Assembly (NCBI RefSeq): GCF_004771275.1
Contig: NZ_RQEV01000011.1
Location: 248,001 to 312,000, forward strand
Direction of reading: 5' to 3'
DNA from: Leptospira fluminis
GTDB taxonomy: Bacteria; Spirochaetota; Leptospiria; Leptospirales; Leptospiraceae
Length of the DNA stretch: 64,000 nucleotides
This document shows positions 27,461 to 38,280 of this stretch, in pieces. Every line of letters starts with the position of its first letter. Position 1 is the stretch's first letter. The position numbers were made by a program, and so were the translations under genes. The notes beneath the pieces are model-generated. The model worked only from the letters and a program-made list of their open reading frames with translations, did no database searches and had not been told where the DNA came from.

Positions 27461-30328
27461 TTAGGAATGTCCAGCAGGAAAACTCGATTTGGATAACGGA
27501 AAGTACACTTGAAACAATTCGAATCTGTGTTGAATCTCTTTTCCTACTTTCACTTTTCTGAGTTCGATTTCGAAGTCTTCTTTCACCTTCTGAATCTCGT
27601 TTTTAGTCCGATTCATGGCGGATTTTTTCTCCGGCTTGCCTTCCCATTTGAATGCGGCTTCCTGCCTCATCAGTTTTTCTTCCAACTGACGGAGCGTGTT
27701 TTGGTTGCTAGTTCGGATCTTATATTCCTCTTTCAGAAACAGATCCTTGGTCTGTTCATGCAACTCCCGTTTGCGATCTTGCAAGGCTCCGTCCAAAGCC
27801 TCGCACGCGGCGACGAATTGGACTTCGAAATCGGAAAAAGGAAAGTCCTCCGGTCCGGAGACCAAGGATTGTCGGACGGAATCGGGTAGATCCTCCGAAA
27901 CGGAGACTTTTCCTGTTTTACGATCCACAGCTACGGTAAAAATTTCCTTACGATCCAGGGAAAAACGGAACTCCACCATAAAAACGAAATATACTAGGTC
28001 TCCACCCGAACGATAAAAACCGGATCTCCAACCCTTCTTATCCTTTAAGAAACACAGAACCGCCTCGTCGATCAAGGGATGACCGAAAGCTAAAAACTCC
28101 AGACTATCGTCGGATAAGGCCCGCTCGGAATCGAACGTCGCTTTTTTCCCTTTATATTTAGGCCCTTCCAAAGTATAGAGGTGCGGGGCATCGTTCCGTA
28201 TCGCCAGACCTATTTCTTTTCCGAAGGATTCGGTATAACGCACGAAGAAATCCTCGAGATGGGAATTCGTGTACGCCCTCTCCTGCAACGTAGTCTTATA
28301 ATAATCCTCCAAATTGAAATCGATCAGTTTCGGAGTGACTAGGGATCCTAGTTTTTCGAATCCTTTTTTTGCGATTCGAATCCTTTGGTCTATCTCCTCC
28401 TCTATCTCCCCCAACTTCTTATTTCCGGTCACGAACTTCATAAAACTGGAATGAAAATCCAATTCGTCTTCTATAGCGCCCAAAAGTTCGTCGGAATTTC
28501 CGATCGACTCTTCGAAAAGACGAATCTTATTCGATAGTACTTCGAGGACCCGTTCCGCCACGGTTTCCTTGGAGGCAAAATTAAAAATGAATACGTTGTC
28601 CTTCTGCCCGAAACGATGGATTCTTCCGATACGCTGCTCGATTTTAAGAGGACTCCAAGGAAGATCGTAGTTGAAGAGCACGTTGGCGAACTGAAGATTC
28701 CGCCCCTCTCCTCCCGCTTCGGTACAGATCAGTATTTCGGACGATTTTCGGAATTCCGTGATCGCATCCTCTTTTGCGTCCGCACTCAAAGACCCGTGAA
28801 ACAAAGTGACTTTATAGTCGGAAAGACTCGCGGCGAGGAAATCCTGCGTACTACGGAACTGGGTGAATATTATGAATTTAGGATGCCCTTCCTTCTTTAA
28901 CTTTGCGATCGTTTCCTTTAGTTTTTGGGATTTGCGGTCTTCCTTGATTTTTTTGCCCAATAGAATCAACCGATTCAAGGAAAGCAACTCTCGTCGAAGG
29001 TTGGCTAGATCCGTAGGCGCGGACTCCTCCAGGTCGGATACGAAATCCTCCACACCTTCCGTTTCATCGAAGTCCCAATCCTCCAATCGTTTTTCGATGG
29101 ATTTCAGGTGATGAAGTCGATTTTCCAACATGAACTTTCTTTTGGAAAGAGCGGACAACAATGCAAAGACCGAAGAATCCAATAGTTTCTGGAATACGAT
29201 CATCACAAAACCGACCGCTCGGTTTTGGGTCCTCATCGCCAAATTGTATTCCCTTCTCACATATTCCGTCGTTTCGTCGTAGAATTGCCTTTCGGTAGGA
29301 GAAAGTTCGATCTTTACGGTTTTGGCGAATCGTTTCGTAAATCCTCCGACCTCCACCTTTCTGCGTCTCAACAGGACCTTGGAGATTTTTTCCTTCAAAT
29401 CCGTTTTACCGCCGATCACGTAGTCGTTTACGAAAGTATTATACGGACCGAGAAGATTTGAATCGATCAGATGGACCAGATAAAAAAGCTCCTCCAACTT
29501 ACCGCGGAACGGAGTAGCCGTAAGCAAAAGAAGACATTCGCATTTTTTGGCGATCTTTTCGGCAAAAAGATAAGCCCTGGTCACCTTGTGATAATCCCGT
29601 CTGAGTCGATGCGCCTCGTCGAAAATCACGATATCCCATTTTGTTTTTAGGATCTCTTCGGCGTACTTAGGGTTCTTGATAAAATCGACGGAAGTGATTA
29701 CGTGTTTGAAGTTCTTCCAATTCTTCTCTCCGGAAGCTAGAAAATTCCTTCTCTTTACGATCTCGAAATCCTCGTTGAATTTATTCTTCAATTCCTGTTG
29801 CCATTGGACTAGCAAGGGAGAAGGAGCCACGATCAAGACTTTCTTATAGCCTCGCCTGAATATGAGCTCCTTCATGACCAGAGCGGCCTCTATGGTTTTT
29901 CCTAATCCGACTTCGTCTGCTAAGATAAATCTCGGCTTTAACGAATTGACCACCACGTACGTGGATTCGATCTGATGTGGCAATAGTCGAGTGCGGGAAT
30001 TGGAGAGCGCCGATAGCTTGTCGTACGCGTGCGTAAGCTTCAATTCGAAAGCGGTTCGACAAAGATCCAGTGTCTCCGGATTTCCGGGAGATTGTAAAAA
30101 AGGAGTCGGATAGGAGCCAATGATTTTCAGATGCGGGGAATTTTCCGAAACCGTTTTCCGCACATTGGCTTTCGGAAAAAAAATCTGAACCTTTCCGCCC
30201 TCGGCCCCTTCTATCTTAGCGATCCCGAATCCCGGTTCGTTGCGTAGATAGCAAAAATCTCCCCTATATGCGGAGGGAGATTCCGAATCGAAGTCCAAAC
30301 TTAGTTGTAATGTAGACTCCAAGTTCAA
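27461..30328 (-). CDS. SNF2-family helicase-like ATPase (RapA-like)
   Basis: 955 residues, probably starting at TTG 30328 overlapping the queE stop (TTGA). SNF2 motifs are complete: [12 protein letters not shown] (I), FDEAHRLRR (II, DEAH), LLTATPFRG (III), [10 protein letters not shown] (IV), [13 protein letters not shown] (V) and [11 protein letters not shown] (VI). The C-terminal 300 residues are charged and coiled. RapA-type enzymes remodel stalled RNA polymerase; other members act in DNA repair and phage defence. No nuclease or methylase domain is visible. Confidence 0.85.
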   Translation of the reverse strand: MNLESTLQLSLDFDSESPSAYRGDFCYLRNEPGFGIAKIEGAEGGKVQIFFPKANVRKTVSENSPHLKIIGSYPTPFLQSPGNPETLDLCRTAFELKLTHAYDKLSALSNSRTRLLPHQIESTYVVVNSLKPRFILADEVGLGKTIEAALVMKELIFRRGYKKVLIVAPSPLLVQWQQELKNKFNEDFEIVKRRNFLASGEKNWKNFKHVITSVDFIKNPKYAEEILKTKWDIVIFDEAHRLRRDYHKVTRAYLFAEKIAKKCECLLLLTATPFRGKLEELFYLVHLIDSNLLGPYNTFVNDYVIGGKTDLKEKISKVLLRRRKVEVGGFTKRFAKTVKIELSPTERQFYDETTEYVRREYNLAMRTQNRAVGFVMIVFQKLLDSSVFALLSALSKRKFMLENRLHHLKSIEKRLEDWDFDETEGVEDFVSDLEESAPTDLANLRRELLSLNRLILLGKKIKEDRKSQKLKETIAKLKKEGHPKFIIFTQFRSTQDFLAASLSDYKVTLFHGSLSADAKEDAITEFRKSSEILICTEAGGEGRNLQFANVLFNYDLPWSPLKIEQRIGRIHRFGQKDNVFIFNFASKETVAERVLEVLSNKIRLFEESIGNSDELLGAIEDELDFHSSFMKFVTGNKKLGEIEEEIDQRIRIAKKGFEKLGSLVTPKLIDFNLEDYYKTTLQERAYTNSHLEDFFVRYTESFGKEIGLAIRNDAPHLYTLEGPKYKGKKATFDSERALSDDSLEFLAFGHPLIDEAVLCFLKDKKGWRSGFYRSGGDLVYFVFMVEFRFSLDRKEIFTVAVDRKTGKVSVSEDLPDSVRQSLVSGPEDFPFSDFEVQFVAACEALDGALQDRKRELHEQTKDLFLKEEYKIRTSNQNTLRQLEEKLMRQEAAFKWEGKPEKKSAMNRTKNEIQKVKEDFEIELRKVKVGKEIQHRFELFQVYFPLSKSSFPAGHS

Positions 30329-31029
30329 ACTCCTCTCTTATCCCCCCAAATGTACTTATGAGTCTGCAAGGACAATCTCAGTTTTCCCGCACCTCTTTCC
30401 TTTATCCAATCCACCAAAGTTTCCGGAGACAATTCGCCGAAAACGGGCGAAGCCAAAAGATTTCCTTGCAGTTCAAAATGCTCCACGATTTCTAAACAAC
30501 GCACGAAATCCCTCTCATCCCGGATCACGAACTTAACTTCGTCTAACGGATCCTTTCTTTCATTCAGAAAACGTAAATTCTCCTGGAGCATCCTTTCTTC
30601 CATCCCCGAACCGGGAAGTTTATAATCTAAGGTAAAGACCATATCCTCCAAATCGGCGATCGACTCGGCTCCGTTCGTCTCGATTCTAGTCCTCAGAAAA
30701 CGACCGTAACGTACTCTATCTTCCCTTAATCTTGCTGCCAAAACCGTCGAGAAATTCCGATTGTGACCTTCCAACGGTTCTCCTCCGGTAAAAAGCACTT
30801 GCACCGGATCTGCGGAAAGCCTCCGAATTTCGGAAAGAACGGACTCGATGTCCATCTTCTCTCCCGCATTAGGGGAAAGTGCATAAGGAGTATCGCACCA
30901 TAATTTTCTCGAGCCGTCCATTCCGCAGCGCAGGGAGCAGCCCGCAAATCGAACGAATATTGTGGGCAGTCCAGTCGAGATTCCTTCTCCTGAAACGGAT
31001 AAGTAGATTTCGTGAATTACGGAATTCAT
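30325..31029 (-). CDS. queE: 7-carboxy-7-deazaguanine synthase (QueE), variant Cys motif
   Basis: 234 residues from ATG 31029. It is a radical-SAM enzyme: [18 protein letters not shown], then Cys 31, 35 and 45 (CSLRC-x9-C), DTPYA, and [12 protein letters not shown]. QueE normally has C-x3-C-x2-C; here seven more residues separate the second and third Cys. It makes the 7-deazaguanine precursor of queuosine. The stop overlaps the start of a SNF2 helicase, so the two are co-translated. No other queuosine gene is nearby. Confidence 0.85.
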   Translation of the reverse strand: MNSVIHEIYLSVSGEGISTGLPTIFVRFAGCSLRCGMDGSRKLWCDTPYALSPNAGEKMDIESVLSEIRRLSADPVQVLFTGGEPLEGHNRNFSTVLAARLREDRVRYGRFLRTRIETNGAESIADLEDMVFTLDYKLPGSGMEERMLQENLRFLNERKDPLDEVKFVIRDERDFVRCLEIVEHFELQGNLLASPVFGELSPETLVDWIKERGAGKLRLSLQTHKYIWGDKRGV

Positions 31030-31279
31030 TTTATAGCGAGCGGTTCGTTCGTACAACCGTTTTCCGGATCTTTTAGGATTGTACTAAAAAAAGGATCCTT
31101 CGGGAATACCAAAATGTCCGAATTCCGTTCCCAGTCAAGACCCGATGGAAACCGAATCGAAAAAAAGGTTGAGACGGTTCCAAGCCGGGTGTAAAAAAGT
31201 CAATCTCCCCTTTTAGGCTTTTTTTCCGAAAAATGAGTGCGGTTGAACAGTTTTGATACTCTTCGAAAAAAAGAACCAA

Positions 31280-33826
31280 ATGCCATTGGAAGGGAAAGTT
31301 CGACTCGCCTTCTCTCTCGTCGCCGTCCTTATGCTCGGAGGTTTCCTTTTTTCTTTCTGGATTTTAACGGAAAGGGAGAACGCAGCAGATCGGATACACC
31401 ATACTTACGACGTACTTAGAAAAATCGACCGCGTAAAGGAACTGACGCGCGAAATCCGTTTTTTTTTCGAAGTAAATACTCCGGAGAGCAGGATCCAGAG
31501 GACGGCGATCCTTAACGACCTAGAATCGGAGCAGAATCAACTCTCGAAATTGGTAAGCGATAACAAGGTGCAAATCGCAAGAATCGATCTGATCGTTAAT
31601 GAAATCGGGAATTTAAAAACGCGCGATCTTGGCCCGAATAACACTGCGCTTAAAAAACTGGAGGAAATCCTTTCGGAAATGAACGAAGAAGAACTTCGTT
31701 TATTAAAAATTCGGAATGAAACCTGGCAATCCTACATTGTGAACAGCTATCTAACGCTATCTACGTTATTCTTCGGAAGCCTACTCGTAATAGCGGCCAG
31801 TGTTCACTTGATCCGAAAAGACATAGGTGGAAAAAAGCAGATCACCGATCGATTGATACAAAGCGAGTCCAGACTCCTCTCGATTCTGGACGGACTCCCA
31901 TCGGCCTTCACTATGCTTGATACGCAAGGGCGGATCCTATATCATAACCAGGTTTTTGCGAGAAAATTCCTGGATCCTACCTACGAGAACGCTCTGGACC
32001 TGGCCAAATTGTTCGGAAGGGAAAAGTCCGCCTATATAGAGAGAATGTCGGAAATGTCCCTCTCTAAGCTCTCCCCCATCGAATACGAACTTGATTTGCC
32101 TATCAAAGATACGATCCGTACGTTCCATTGCATCAATCTCCCTTTGATGGATATAGAAAAAAAACCCTACGCTATTTGTGCGTTGTTTACGGATATAACG
32201 GTCCGGAAAAATTACGAGGACGATCTTAAGAAAGCGAAGGACGAATCGGAAAGAGCCAACCAAGCCAAATCGGAATTTCTCGCCATGATGAGTCATGAAA
32301 TCCGGACACCCATGAACGGAGTCATCGGGATGACGGAGTTACTGTTGGACTCCGGAATTCCGGACGAGCAAAGGGAGTACGTGGAGATCATACAAAAAAG
32401 CGGGGAAAGTCTTTTAGGCATCATAAACGACATATTAGATTATTCTAAAATAGAATCCGGCACTCTCAGTTTGGAGATCGGTGAGTTTTCGATGCATACC
32501 GTCGTGGAGGAAACTCTGGACCTATTCCGCTCCAACGCGGCGGAAAAAGGGTTGGATCTGATCAGCTACCTGGATCCGAACGTGCCGGAAAAGGTCATGG
32601 TGGATAAGTTAAGGCTCAGACAGGTTCTGATCAACCTCTTCGGAAATGCCCTAAAATTCACCGAAAAAGGGGAAATATTCCTATCGGCGGAACTTTCCAG
32701 GCGCGACGGAAATCTTTGTACGATCTTGTTTTCCGTTCGCGATTCCGGTATAGGAATTCCGAAAGACAAACAGAAGGAATTGTTCAATCCGTTTTATCAA
32801 GTGGATACGAGCTCTACCAGAAAATACGGAGGCACCGGATTAGGGCTGTCCATCTCCTATCGCTTGATCGAGATGATGGGAGGAAAAATTTGGCTCGAAA
32901 GCGAAGTGGGAAAAGGAACGATCTTTTCCTTCGAGATCCAGGTGGAAAGCGTGGCTTCCGACAATAAGACGATCTCGGAGCCGAGCCATCCGAGCCTAGA
33001 AAACCGAAAAGTGATCATTCTCGACGACAATTCTACGAACCTGAAAATCCTAGCTCACCAATTGCAGTCTTTGGGTTTGATGACCTTTTCCGCGAGTTCA
33101 AAGAAAGAGGTCCTATCGTTACTCGAAATGGGAAGCCAACCGGAATTGGCGATTTTGGACTACGATCTTCCCGATACGACGGGAATAGAGATCGCTCAGG
33201 ACTTGCGAAAGCGGAATTTTCTTTTTCCGATGATCCTTCTCTCTTCGTCCGCATTGGACGCGAAAGAGAGAGAGGAAGTTCTTCGTCTTTTCGTAGGCCA
33301 ATTGAGTAAACCGATCAAGAAACGGGAATTGGAGGAAATCGTGACGGACATTCTCGTCGGAGGAGGGGAAAAGGGGAAAGCGAACCAGACTTCCTCTTAT
33401 TTGGAAAAGCAAAAGGAACTCCTACAGAATACTTTTCCGTTCCAAGTGTTGGTCGCGGAAGACAACGAAATCAACCAGGCCTTGGCCAAACGGATCTTGC
33501 AACGGCTGGGCTACGAACCGGCCTTGGCCGTAAACGGTAAGGAAGTCATCAATCTCTTGAGAGAAAAGAAGTTCCATGTGATCCTAATGGACGTTCATAT
33601 GCCCGAAATGGACGGAATCCAGGCCACTCAAATCATCCGAAATACTTGGTCCCAAGAAGACCAACCTTATATCATAGCGATGACCGCCGCAGCCATGCAA
33701 GGAGATAGGGAAATCTGTTTACGTGCGGGAATGAACGATTATGTTTCCAAACCGATCGTATTCGAAGAACTCATCCATTCCTTACGAAAGGCGGGAAACT
33801 CACTCTTCCCGAAAGCAAAAACTTAA
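31280..33826 (+). CDS. Hybrid sensor histidine kinase with two receiver domains
   Basis: 848 residues from ATG 31280 (a TTG 27 bases upstream is also open; neither has a strong ribosome binding site). Order: membrane helix (about 10-32), periplasmic helical sensor region, second helix (about 155-180), PAS domain (about 200-310), HisKA with FLAMMSHEIRTPMNGV, HATPase with DSGIGIP and GGTGLGLSISYRLIE, receiver 1 with phospho-Asp in LDYDLPDTTG, receiver 2 with MDVHMPEMDGI. No output domain, so it must pass the signal on. Single gene between queE and the FGE-like gene. Confidence 0.92.
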   Translation: MPLEGKVRLAFSLVAVLMLGGFLFSFWILTERENAADRIHHTYDVLRKIDRVKELTREIRFFFEVNTPESRIQRTAILNDLESEQNQLSKLVSDNKVQIARIDLIVNEIGNLKTRDLGPNNTALKKLEEILSEMNEEELRLLKIRNETWQSYIVNSYLTLSTLFFGSLLVIAASVHLIRKDIGGKKQITDRLIQSESRLLSILDGLPSAFTMLDTQGRILYHNQVFARKFLDPTYENALDLAKLFGREKSAYIERMSEMSLSKLSPIEYELDLPIKDTIRTFHCINLPLMDIEKKPYAICALFTDITVRKNYEDDLKKAKDESERANQAKSEFLAMMSHEIRTPMNGVIGMTELLLDSGIPDEQREYVEIIQKSGESLLGIINDILDYSKIESGTLSLEIGEFSMHTVVEETLDLFRSNAAEKGLDLISYLDPNVPEKVMVDKLRLRQVLINLFGNALKFTEKGEIFLSAELSRRDGNLCTILFSVRDSGIGIPKDKQKELFNPFYQVDTSSTRKYGGTGLGLSISYRLIEMMGGKIWLESEVGKGTIFSFEIQVESVASDNKTISEPSHPSLENRKVIILDDNSTNLKILAHQLQSLGLMTFSASSKKEVLSLLEMGSQPELAILDYDLPDTTGIEIAQDLRKRNFLFPMILLSSSALDAKEREEVLRLFVGQLSKPIKKRELEEIVTDILVGGGEKGKANQTSSYLEKQKELLQNTFPFQVLVAEDNEINQALAKRILQRLGYEPALAVNGKEVINLLREKKFHVILMDVHMPEMDGIQATQIIRNTWSQEDQPYIIAMTAAAMQGDREICLRAGMNDYVSKPIVFEELIHSLRKAGNSLFPKAKT

Positions 33827-33922
33827 AAATCGGTTTGCCGACGGGAAAAATTTGCCGATGAAATAGATAAATGGAATTTCCCTAAAATTCCGAGGACAAA
33901 CGCGCTCTCGACGAAAAAGAAT

Positions 33923-35233
33923 ATGATTCGGAAACGTTTTCTATTTGTACTTATATTCTGCATTCTTTTACTTCCTGGCATCGGAAATTCCCAGGAAAAC
34001 GAGAACTCGGATCCCGATACGCGTAAGACCGTCCTCTGGACAGGGGAAGTCTTGGGCGTATATAGAAATAAGGGAAAAGTGAAGATCCGTATCGAGCGGA
34101 ATTCCTACTTCGCAGATCGTGACGAAGACGAAATCCGCGCAGTGCTGGATGTGGGCAAAAAATTTCCGCTTCTCCGAAAACCTAAAATGGAGGAGATCGG
34201 ATCCTTTTCCGTCGAGACCGTAGAAATCGAGCATGAAAAAAGAGGTCGCAAATCCCTACCGAGTACGGTGGAATTAAGAGGATCCTTTTCCCTAAGCCCA
34301 AACCTACCGGATCGTCTTTTGTCCGCCGGGATTCTCGTCGGACATTTTGGAAAAGAAAAATTTTATCAAGATCCGGCCGTCTTCGATTCGACGGATCTCG
34401 TTCGGAATCGGCTCCCGAAAGCCCTTTTGCATCCGAAAGACGGAAAAGAGATGGTGTTGGTCAGTTCGGGTTACGAATCCAACGGAAAGATACTCTATGA
34501 ACAAATGGGTTATTTCCTTTTCGGCCAGGGAGACGAGCCCTCGGAAGACAGTTACAATCCGAATTTTGAAATTCCGGGAAGGGACACTTTAGAGGAACTT
34601 CCTTCCTATTATATGGATAAATACGAAGTTACCAACAAAGAATATTATAAATTCATAAAGGAAACCGGAACTCCGCCACCTTCTCATTGGGAAAACGGGA
34701 TTTTTCCCAATGGAAAAGAATACCACCCCGTGGTCAACCTAACCTATCGGGAAGCGGAACTTTATGCAAAATGGTCCGGAAAACGGATACCCACCGAATT
34801 CCAATGGGAAAAAGCCGCCAGAGGCACGGGATTAACTTGGCGTTTGATGAAAGATGAGAGCTACGAATTCGTTTCGAGCCCTCGCGAGTATCCGTTCGGT
34901 TCCGAATACGATTCCGAGTTATGCAATACTAGAGAAAGCGGCAAAAAGGCGACTATCTCCGTTTACAATCTCCCAGCAAAAGGACAAAGCCCTTACGGAA
35001 TCGTCGGGATGTGTGGAAACGCTCCGGAATGGACCAGTTCTCCCTACCTTCCGTATAAAGGACACAGACTTTCCTCGATCCGATTCGGGAAGCATCTGAA
35101 GGTGATCCGCGGAGGTTCCTATAGCTCAGACAAAGAGGAAGCTAAGGTGTACTTCCGGGATTACGGCGGAGTTCCCAACCTCTCTTCCGACAGGAAGGCC
35201 GGACTTCGGCTCGTTATCGACGCAAAACGTTAA
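33923..35233 (+). CDS. Secreted formylglycine-generating enzyme-like (SUMF1) protein
   Basis: 436 residues with a signal peptide (IFCILLLPGIGNSQ). The C-terminal half is an FGE/SUMF1 domain: YMDKYEVTNKEYYKFIKETG, AKWSGKRIPTEFQWEKAARG, GMCGNAPEWTSSPY, VIRGGSYSSD and GLRLVIDAK. The canonical catalytic Cys pair is not obvious, so it may bind rather than modify. The N-terminal half (30-200) is of unknown nature. It is exported; the target is unknown. Confidence 0.78.
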   Translation: MIRKRFLFVLIFCILLLPGIGNSQENENSDPDTRKTVLWTGEVLGVYRNKGKVKIRIERNSYFADRDEDEIRAVLDVGKKFPLLRKPKMEEIGSFSVETVEIEHEKRGRKSLPSTVELRGSFSLSPNLPDRLLSAGILVGHFGKEKFYQDPAVFDSTDLVRNRLPKALLHPKDGKEMVLVSSGYESNGKILYEQMGYFLFGQGDEPSEDSYNPNFEIPGRDTLEELPSYYMDKYEVTNKEYYKFIKETGTPPPSHWENGIFPNGKEYHPVVNLTYREAELYAKWSGKRIPTEFQWEKAARGTGLTWRLMKDESYEFVSSPREYPFGSEYDSELCNTRESGKKATISVYNLPAKGQSPYGIVGMCGNAPEWTSSPYLPYKGHRLSSIRFGKHLKVIRGGSYSSDKEEAKVYFRDYGGVPNLSSDRKAGLRLVIDAKR

Positions 35234-35263
35234 AGAAGAAACAATCCTGTATCGGGATTTTAT

Positions 35264-36061
35264 TCAGGTCACTCTGCTTTTTAACAAAATTCTGTCCAAA
35301 ATCTCGGGGGAAAATCGGCTTAAGAACAAACCGAATTTCTCCTTAAACCCCGCCGGATAAAGGTCCCGTTTTCTGGATTCGATCGCTTTCAGAATTTGGC
35401 GAGAGACGATACCGGGTTCCAATCCCCGTTTCTGCCCCTCGTCCAGAATTCCGTGAGGGGAACCGTCCGCGGAAAAAGCCTTAATCGAAATATCCGTTTT
35501 TACGAATCCGGGAGAAACGGTCAGGACATGAATTCCTGATTCGGAATTTTCCAATCGAATACTATCCATAAACGCCTGAACTGCGTGTTTGCTCGCTGCA
35601 TATCCGGAACGGTATTGGGTTGCGAATTTTCCTTGAATGGAGGAAACCGCAACCACGTGTCCGTTGGTTTGCCTCAGATCTTTTTCCAGAGATCGATATA
35701 GATACACCAAAGGATAATAATTGGTGTTCATAATATCTCGAAAAACCTTTAGATCCGTTTCCGCGGCCAAGGCTCTCATCGTGACTCCTGCATTGTGAAT
35801 GAATCCGTCCACACTATGGACTTTTTTACGAAACTCTTCTAACGCTTTTTTCAATTCGGATTCGGAAGTTACGTCGGCAGGAAGAACGATCATCTTTTCC
35901 GGATGCGAAACGGAATTTTTCAAATCTCTAAGGAATTCCTTTCGTCTTGCGATGACCCCTACGGTCGCTCCTCGATCGGACAATTCTTCCGCCAAGGATC
36001 TGCCTATCCCCGAGCTTGCGCCAGTTACTAAAAAAACCTTTCCTTCGAAATAGGAACTCAT
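35264..36061 (-). CDS. Short-chain dehydrogenase/reductase
   Basis: 265 residues from ATG 36061; an 87-codon open extension upstream would run into the divergent gene's promoter region and does not look like protein. Classic SDR with GASSGIGRSLAEEL, DVTSESELK, HNAGVTMRA, and catalytic Ser-Tyr-Lys in AVSSIQG and YRSGYAASKHAVQ. C-terminal helix is hydrophobic, as in DhrS7-like or fatty-acid-linked members. Substrate unknown. Confidence 0.9.
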   Translation of the reverse strand: MSSYFEGKVFLVTGASSGIGRSLAEELSDRGATVGVIARRKEFLRDLKNSVSHPEKMIVLPADVTSESELKKALEEFRKKVHSVDGFIHNAGVTMRALAAETDLKVFRDIMNTNYYPLVYLYRSLEKDLRQTNGHVVAVSSIQGKFATQYRSGYAASKHAVQAFMDSIRLENSESGIHVLTVSPGFVKTDISIKAFSADGSPHGILDEGQKRGLEPGIVSRQILKAIESRKRDLYPAGFKEKFGLFLSRFSPEILDRILLKSRVT

Positions 36062-36181
36062 ACCGGACCGGATCTTTAACTCCGCAAAATGATAAGGAAG
36101 ATTCCCAAAAAAGCAATTCAAAACGGAGTAAAATCCTTTCTGGCTTTGCTCGCCTGAAAAAAACTGAACAAGGGGGAAAAC

Positions 36182-36823
36182 ATGGCGCTTTCTCAACTTA
36201 AACAAAAAATCCGATTCAAGGACTGCGGTTTCCAAAGACGGTACGAGAGCAGATATTATTGGTTCCCGGAGGAATCCCCACCTTCTTGTCTGATCGAAGT
36301 CAGCCAGAGGGATTCCTATCACGATATGAGTCTCTATATGTTGATTAACCTTTCAAACATGAAGATCATCGACATAGACGTGGAGGAAGACAGGGTCCCG
36401 TATGAAACCTGTCCGAATGCGATCAAAACCTATTCTTACCTGATCGGAGAGGAAATGTCCTACGGCAAGATTATGAGGAAATTTCCCGAAGATCGTACGA
36501 CCGGCTGCCTTCATATAAACGAATTATTGCAGAATGCGGCCCAAAGTTTCAGCTCCGCTTACGCTTTTTTTCTGAAGGAGAGGAATTTTCCTCCGGAGTT
36601 GGACGAGTATCGTATGTATATGGGAACCTTGGATGCGAAAAGCAGAAGAGAAATCGGTCGCCATTGGTGGATGAAAGATAAGGGAGTACGCAACTCCTGC
36701 CATAGCTTTTCCTCCCAACACGAGACTCCGGAATTGAAAGAGCAAGTGAAACCTCTTGACAGTATTACGGCCATGATGGTAAAAGAATTTCGAGGGTCCC
36801 GAAAAGACCGGGAATCTCCGTAA
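36182..36823 (+). CDS. DUF2889 family protein
   Basis: 213 residues from ATG 36182 with AGGGGGA upstream. It fits DUF2889: ISLYMLINLSN-like segment, CPNAIKTYSYLIGEEMSYGK, and the conserved GCLHINELLQNAAQS. Function unknown for the family; in several bacteria it occurs near aromatic-compound or regulatory genes, but not here. No signal peptide or membrane helices. Precedes tRNA-Thr. Confidence 0.78.
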   Translation: MALSQLKQKIRFKDCGFQRRYESRYYWFPEESPPSCLIEVSQRDSYHDMSLYMLINLSNMKIIDIDVEEDRVPYETCPNAIKTYSYLIGEEMSYGKIMRKFPEDRTTGCLHINELLQNAAQSFSSAYAFFLKERNFPPELDEYRMYMGTLDAKSRREIGRHWWMKDKGVRNSCHSFSSQHETPELKEQVKPLDSITAMMVKEFRGSRKDRESP

Positions 36824-36862
36824 AAAGCGGATCTTAGTAAAAAAATCGATCCGTTCAAAACC

Positions 36863-36935
<73 letters not shown>

Positions 36936-37064
36936 CCCTACTCTTCCACGATAACCATATTGCACCGGCCAAAGAACGAACCGATTCTTTTGTCTTCGGA
37001 AATATTTTGACTACACAATCTGTACCAATACTGGAGATTCGATAGTCTAAATCTTCCTGAGACA

Positions 37065-38246
37065 ATGCGTAGCGGAATTTTACTCCTACTCTTTCTGGCG
37101 GTCTTCTATCCCGTAGCCGGAGATCCCGTCGAATCCTGCGACTCCAAACAAGTATGTTACAGCGTCGAATCTGGAGGCTCGGACGGTTCCATTTTTCTCC
37201 GAGCAAAATGGCTCCCGCCCGAAGCCTATTTCACGGTCTATCTTACCGTCTCGGGAGAAAATACGGTCACGAATCCGAAGACTCCTCTGTCCGTCGTTCT
37301 GCAAGGTCCGGAACATAAAAAGGCCCTGGATTTGATTAAAATCGATCCGGTTCTCCGATTCTCTCCGCAAGTCAGCTTGGTTTCCTATTACGGGAAATTG
37401 CACGCTGTCCACGACGACACTTACGTATATCTACTTCCTTATGAAGGAAAGGCTTGGGTATCCGTAGGCTACAATTCCGGAAACGAACACAGAGGGGACG
37501 CTGCTCAATCCATAGATTTCCAAATGCCGGAAGGAACTCCTATTCTGGCGGCAAGAGACGGAACAGTGGTGGAAACGGAAGATAAGTTTGAAGAAGGCAG
37601 AATAGATCCTATTCTCATCGATAAGGCCAATCGAGTCATCATCGCTCACTCCGACGGAACGGTCGCCATTTACGGCCATCTAAAAAAATCGGGAGTTTCC
37701 GTTTCCGTAGGTCAAAAAGTGATCGCAGGGACTAGGATCGGCTTTTCAGGAAACACCGGTTACACAAGCGGTCCTCATTTGCACTTCGAGGTTTATGCTC
37801 CGGAAGAAAACAGGAGAAAGAAATCCTTTGCGACCTTATTCAGAACCGAATCGGGGGAAGCGGAATTTCTAACCGAAGAAAACGCTTATTGGTATCCGGA
37901 AAATAAGAGATTTCCCGGGTTTCCGGTCACGGATTTAGGTCAACTTTGTATCAGTAGCGCCCGTCCTCAAACGGGCTCCGATCCGGAATGTTTGGAAACG
38001 GTACCTGTCCAAAAAGATTTCTACTTGTCCATGCCTATTTATAAAAGCGGTCCTTACGAATTCGAAGCCAAGTTATTCCGTTCCGGAGAAAAAAAAGCAG
38101 TGTTGGAGTTTTCGGACAAGATCCCGGCCGGAGTCACTTCCGTTTCCTGGAATTTTCCGCCGATAGCGATAAAAGGCAAGTACACTCTCCGCATTCGTCT
38201 CGGAGAAAAGGAGATCGGGGACAAAACGTTTCAAATCCTTCCTTGA
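37065..38246 (+). CDS. Secreted M23-family metallopeptidase
   Basis: 393 residues with a signal peptide ending near VAGDP. The M23 (LytM/peptidase) fold is at about 140-270: GNEHRGDAAQSIDFQMPEGT (first zinc ligands His and Asp), YGHLKKSGVSVSVGQKV, and GPHLHFEVYA (HxH). Such enzymes cut peptidoglycan cross-bridges in the periplasm or regulate others. The N-terminal and C-terminal parts are of unknown type. The next gene (AEC transporter) follows after 34 bases. Confidence 0.87.
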   Translation: MRSGILLLLFLAVFYPVAGDPVESCDSKQVCYSVESGGSDGSIFLRAKWLPPEAYFTVYLTVSGENTVTNPKTPLSVVLQGPEHKKALDLIKIDPVLRFSPQVSLVSYYGKLHAVHDDTYVYLLPYEGKAWVSVGYNSGNEHRGDAAQSIDFQMPEGTPILAARDGTVVETEDKFEEGRIDPILIDKANRVIIAHSDGTVAIYGHLKKSGVSVSVGQKVIAGTRIGFSGNTGYTSGPHLHFEVYAPEENRRKKSFATLFRTESGEAEFLTEENAYWYPENKRFPGFPVTDLGQLCISSARPQTGSDPECLETVPVQKDFYLSMPIYKSGPYEFEAKLFRSGEKKAVLEFSDKIPAGVTSVSWNFPPIAIKGKYTLRIRLGEKEIGDKTFQILP

Positions 38247-38280
38247 CCGGACCGCAAGAGACTATAATAAGGAACGGTCC

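Noticed and set aside
35240..35262. Hairpin AATCC...GGATT after the FGE-like gene as terminator
   Set aside because: Only five pairs with a seven-base loop and a broken T run; too weak to call.
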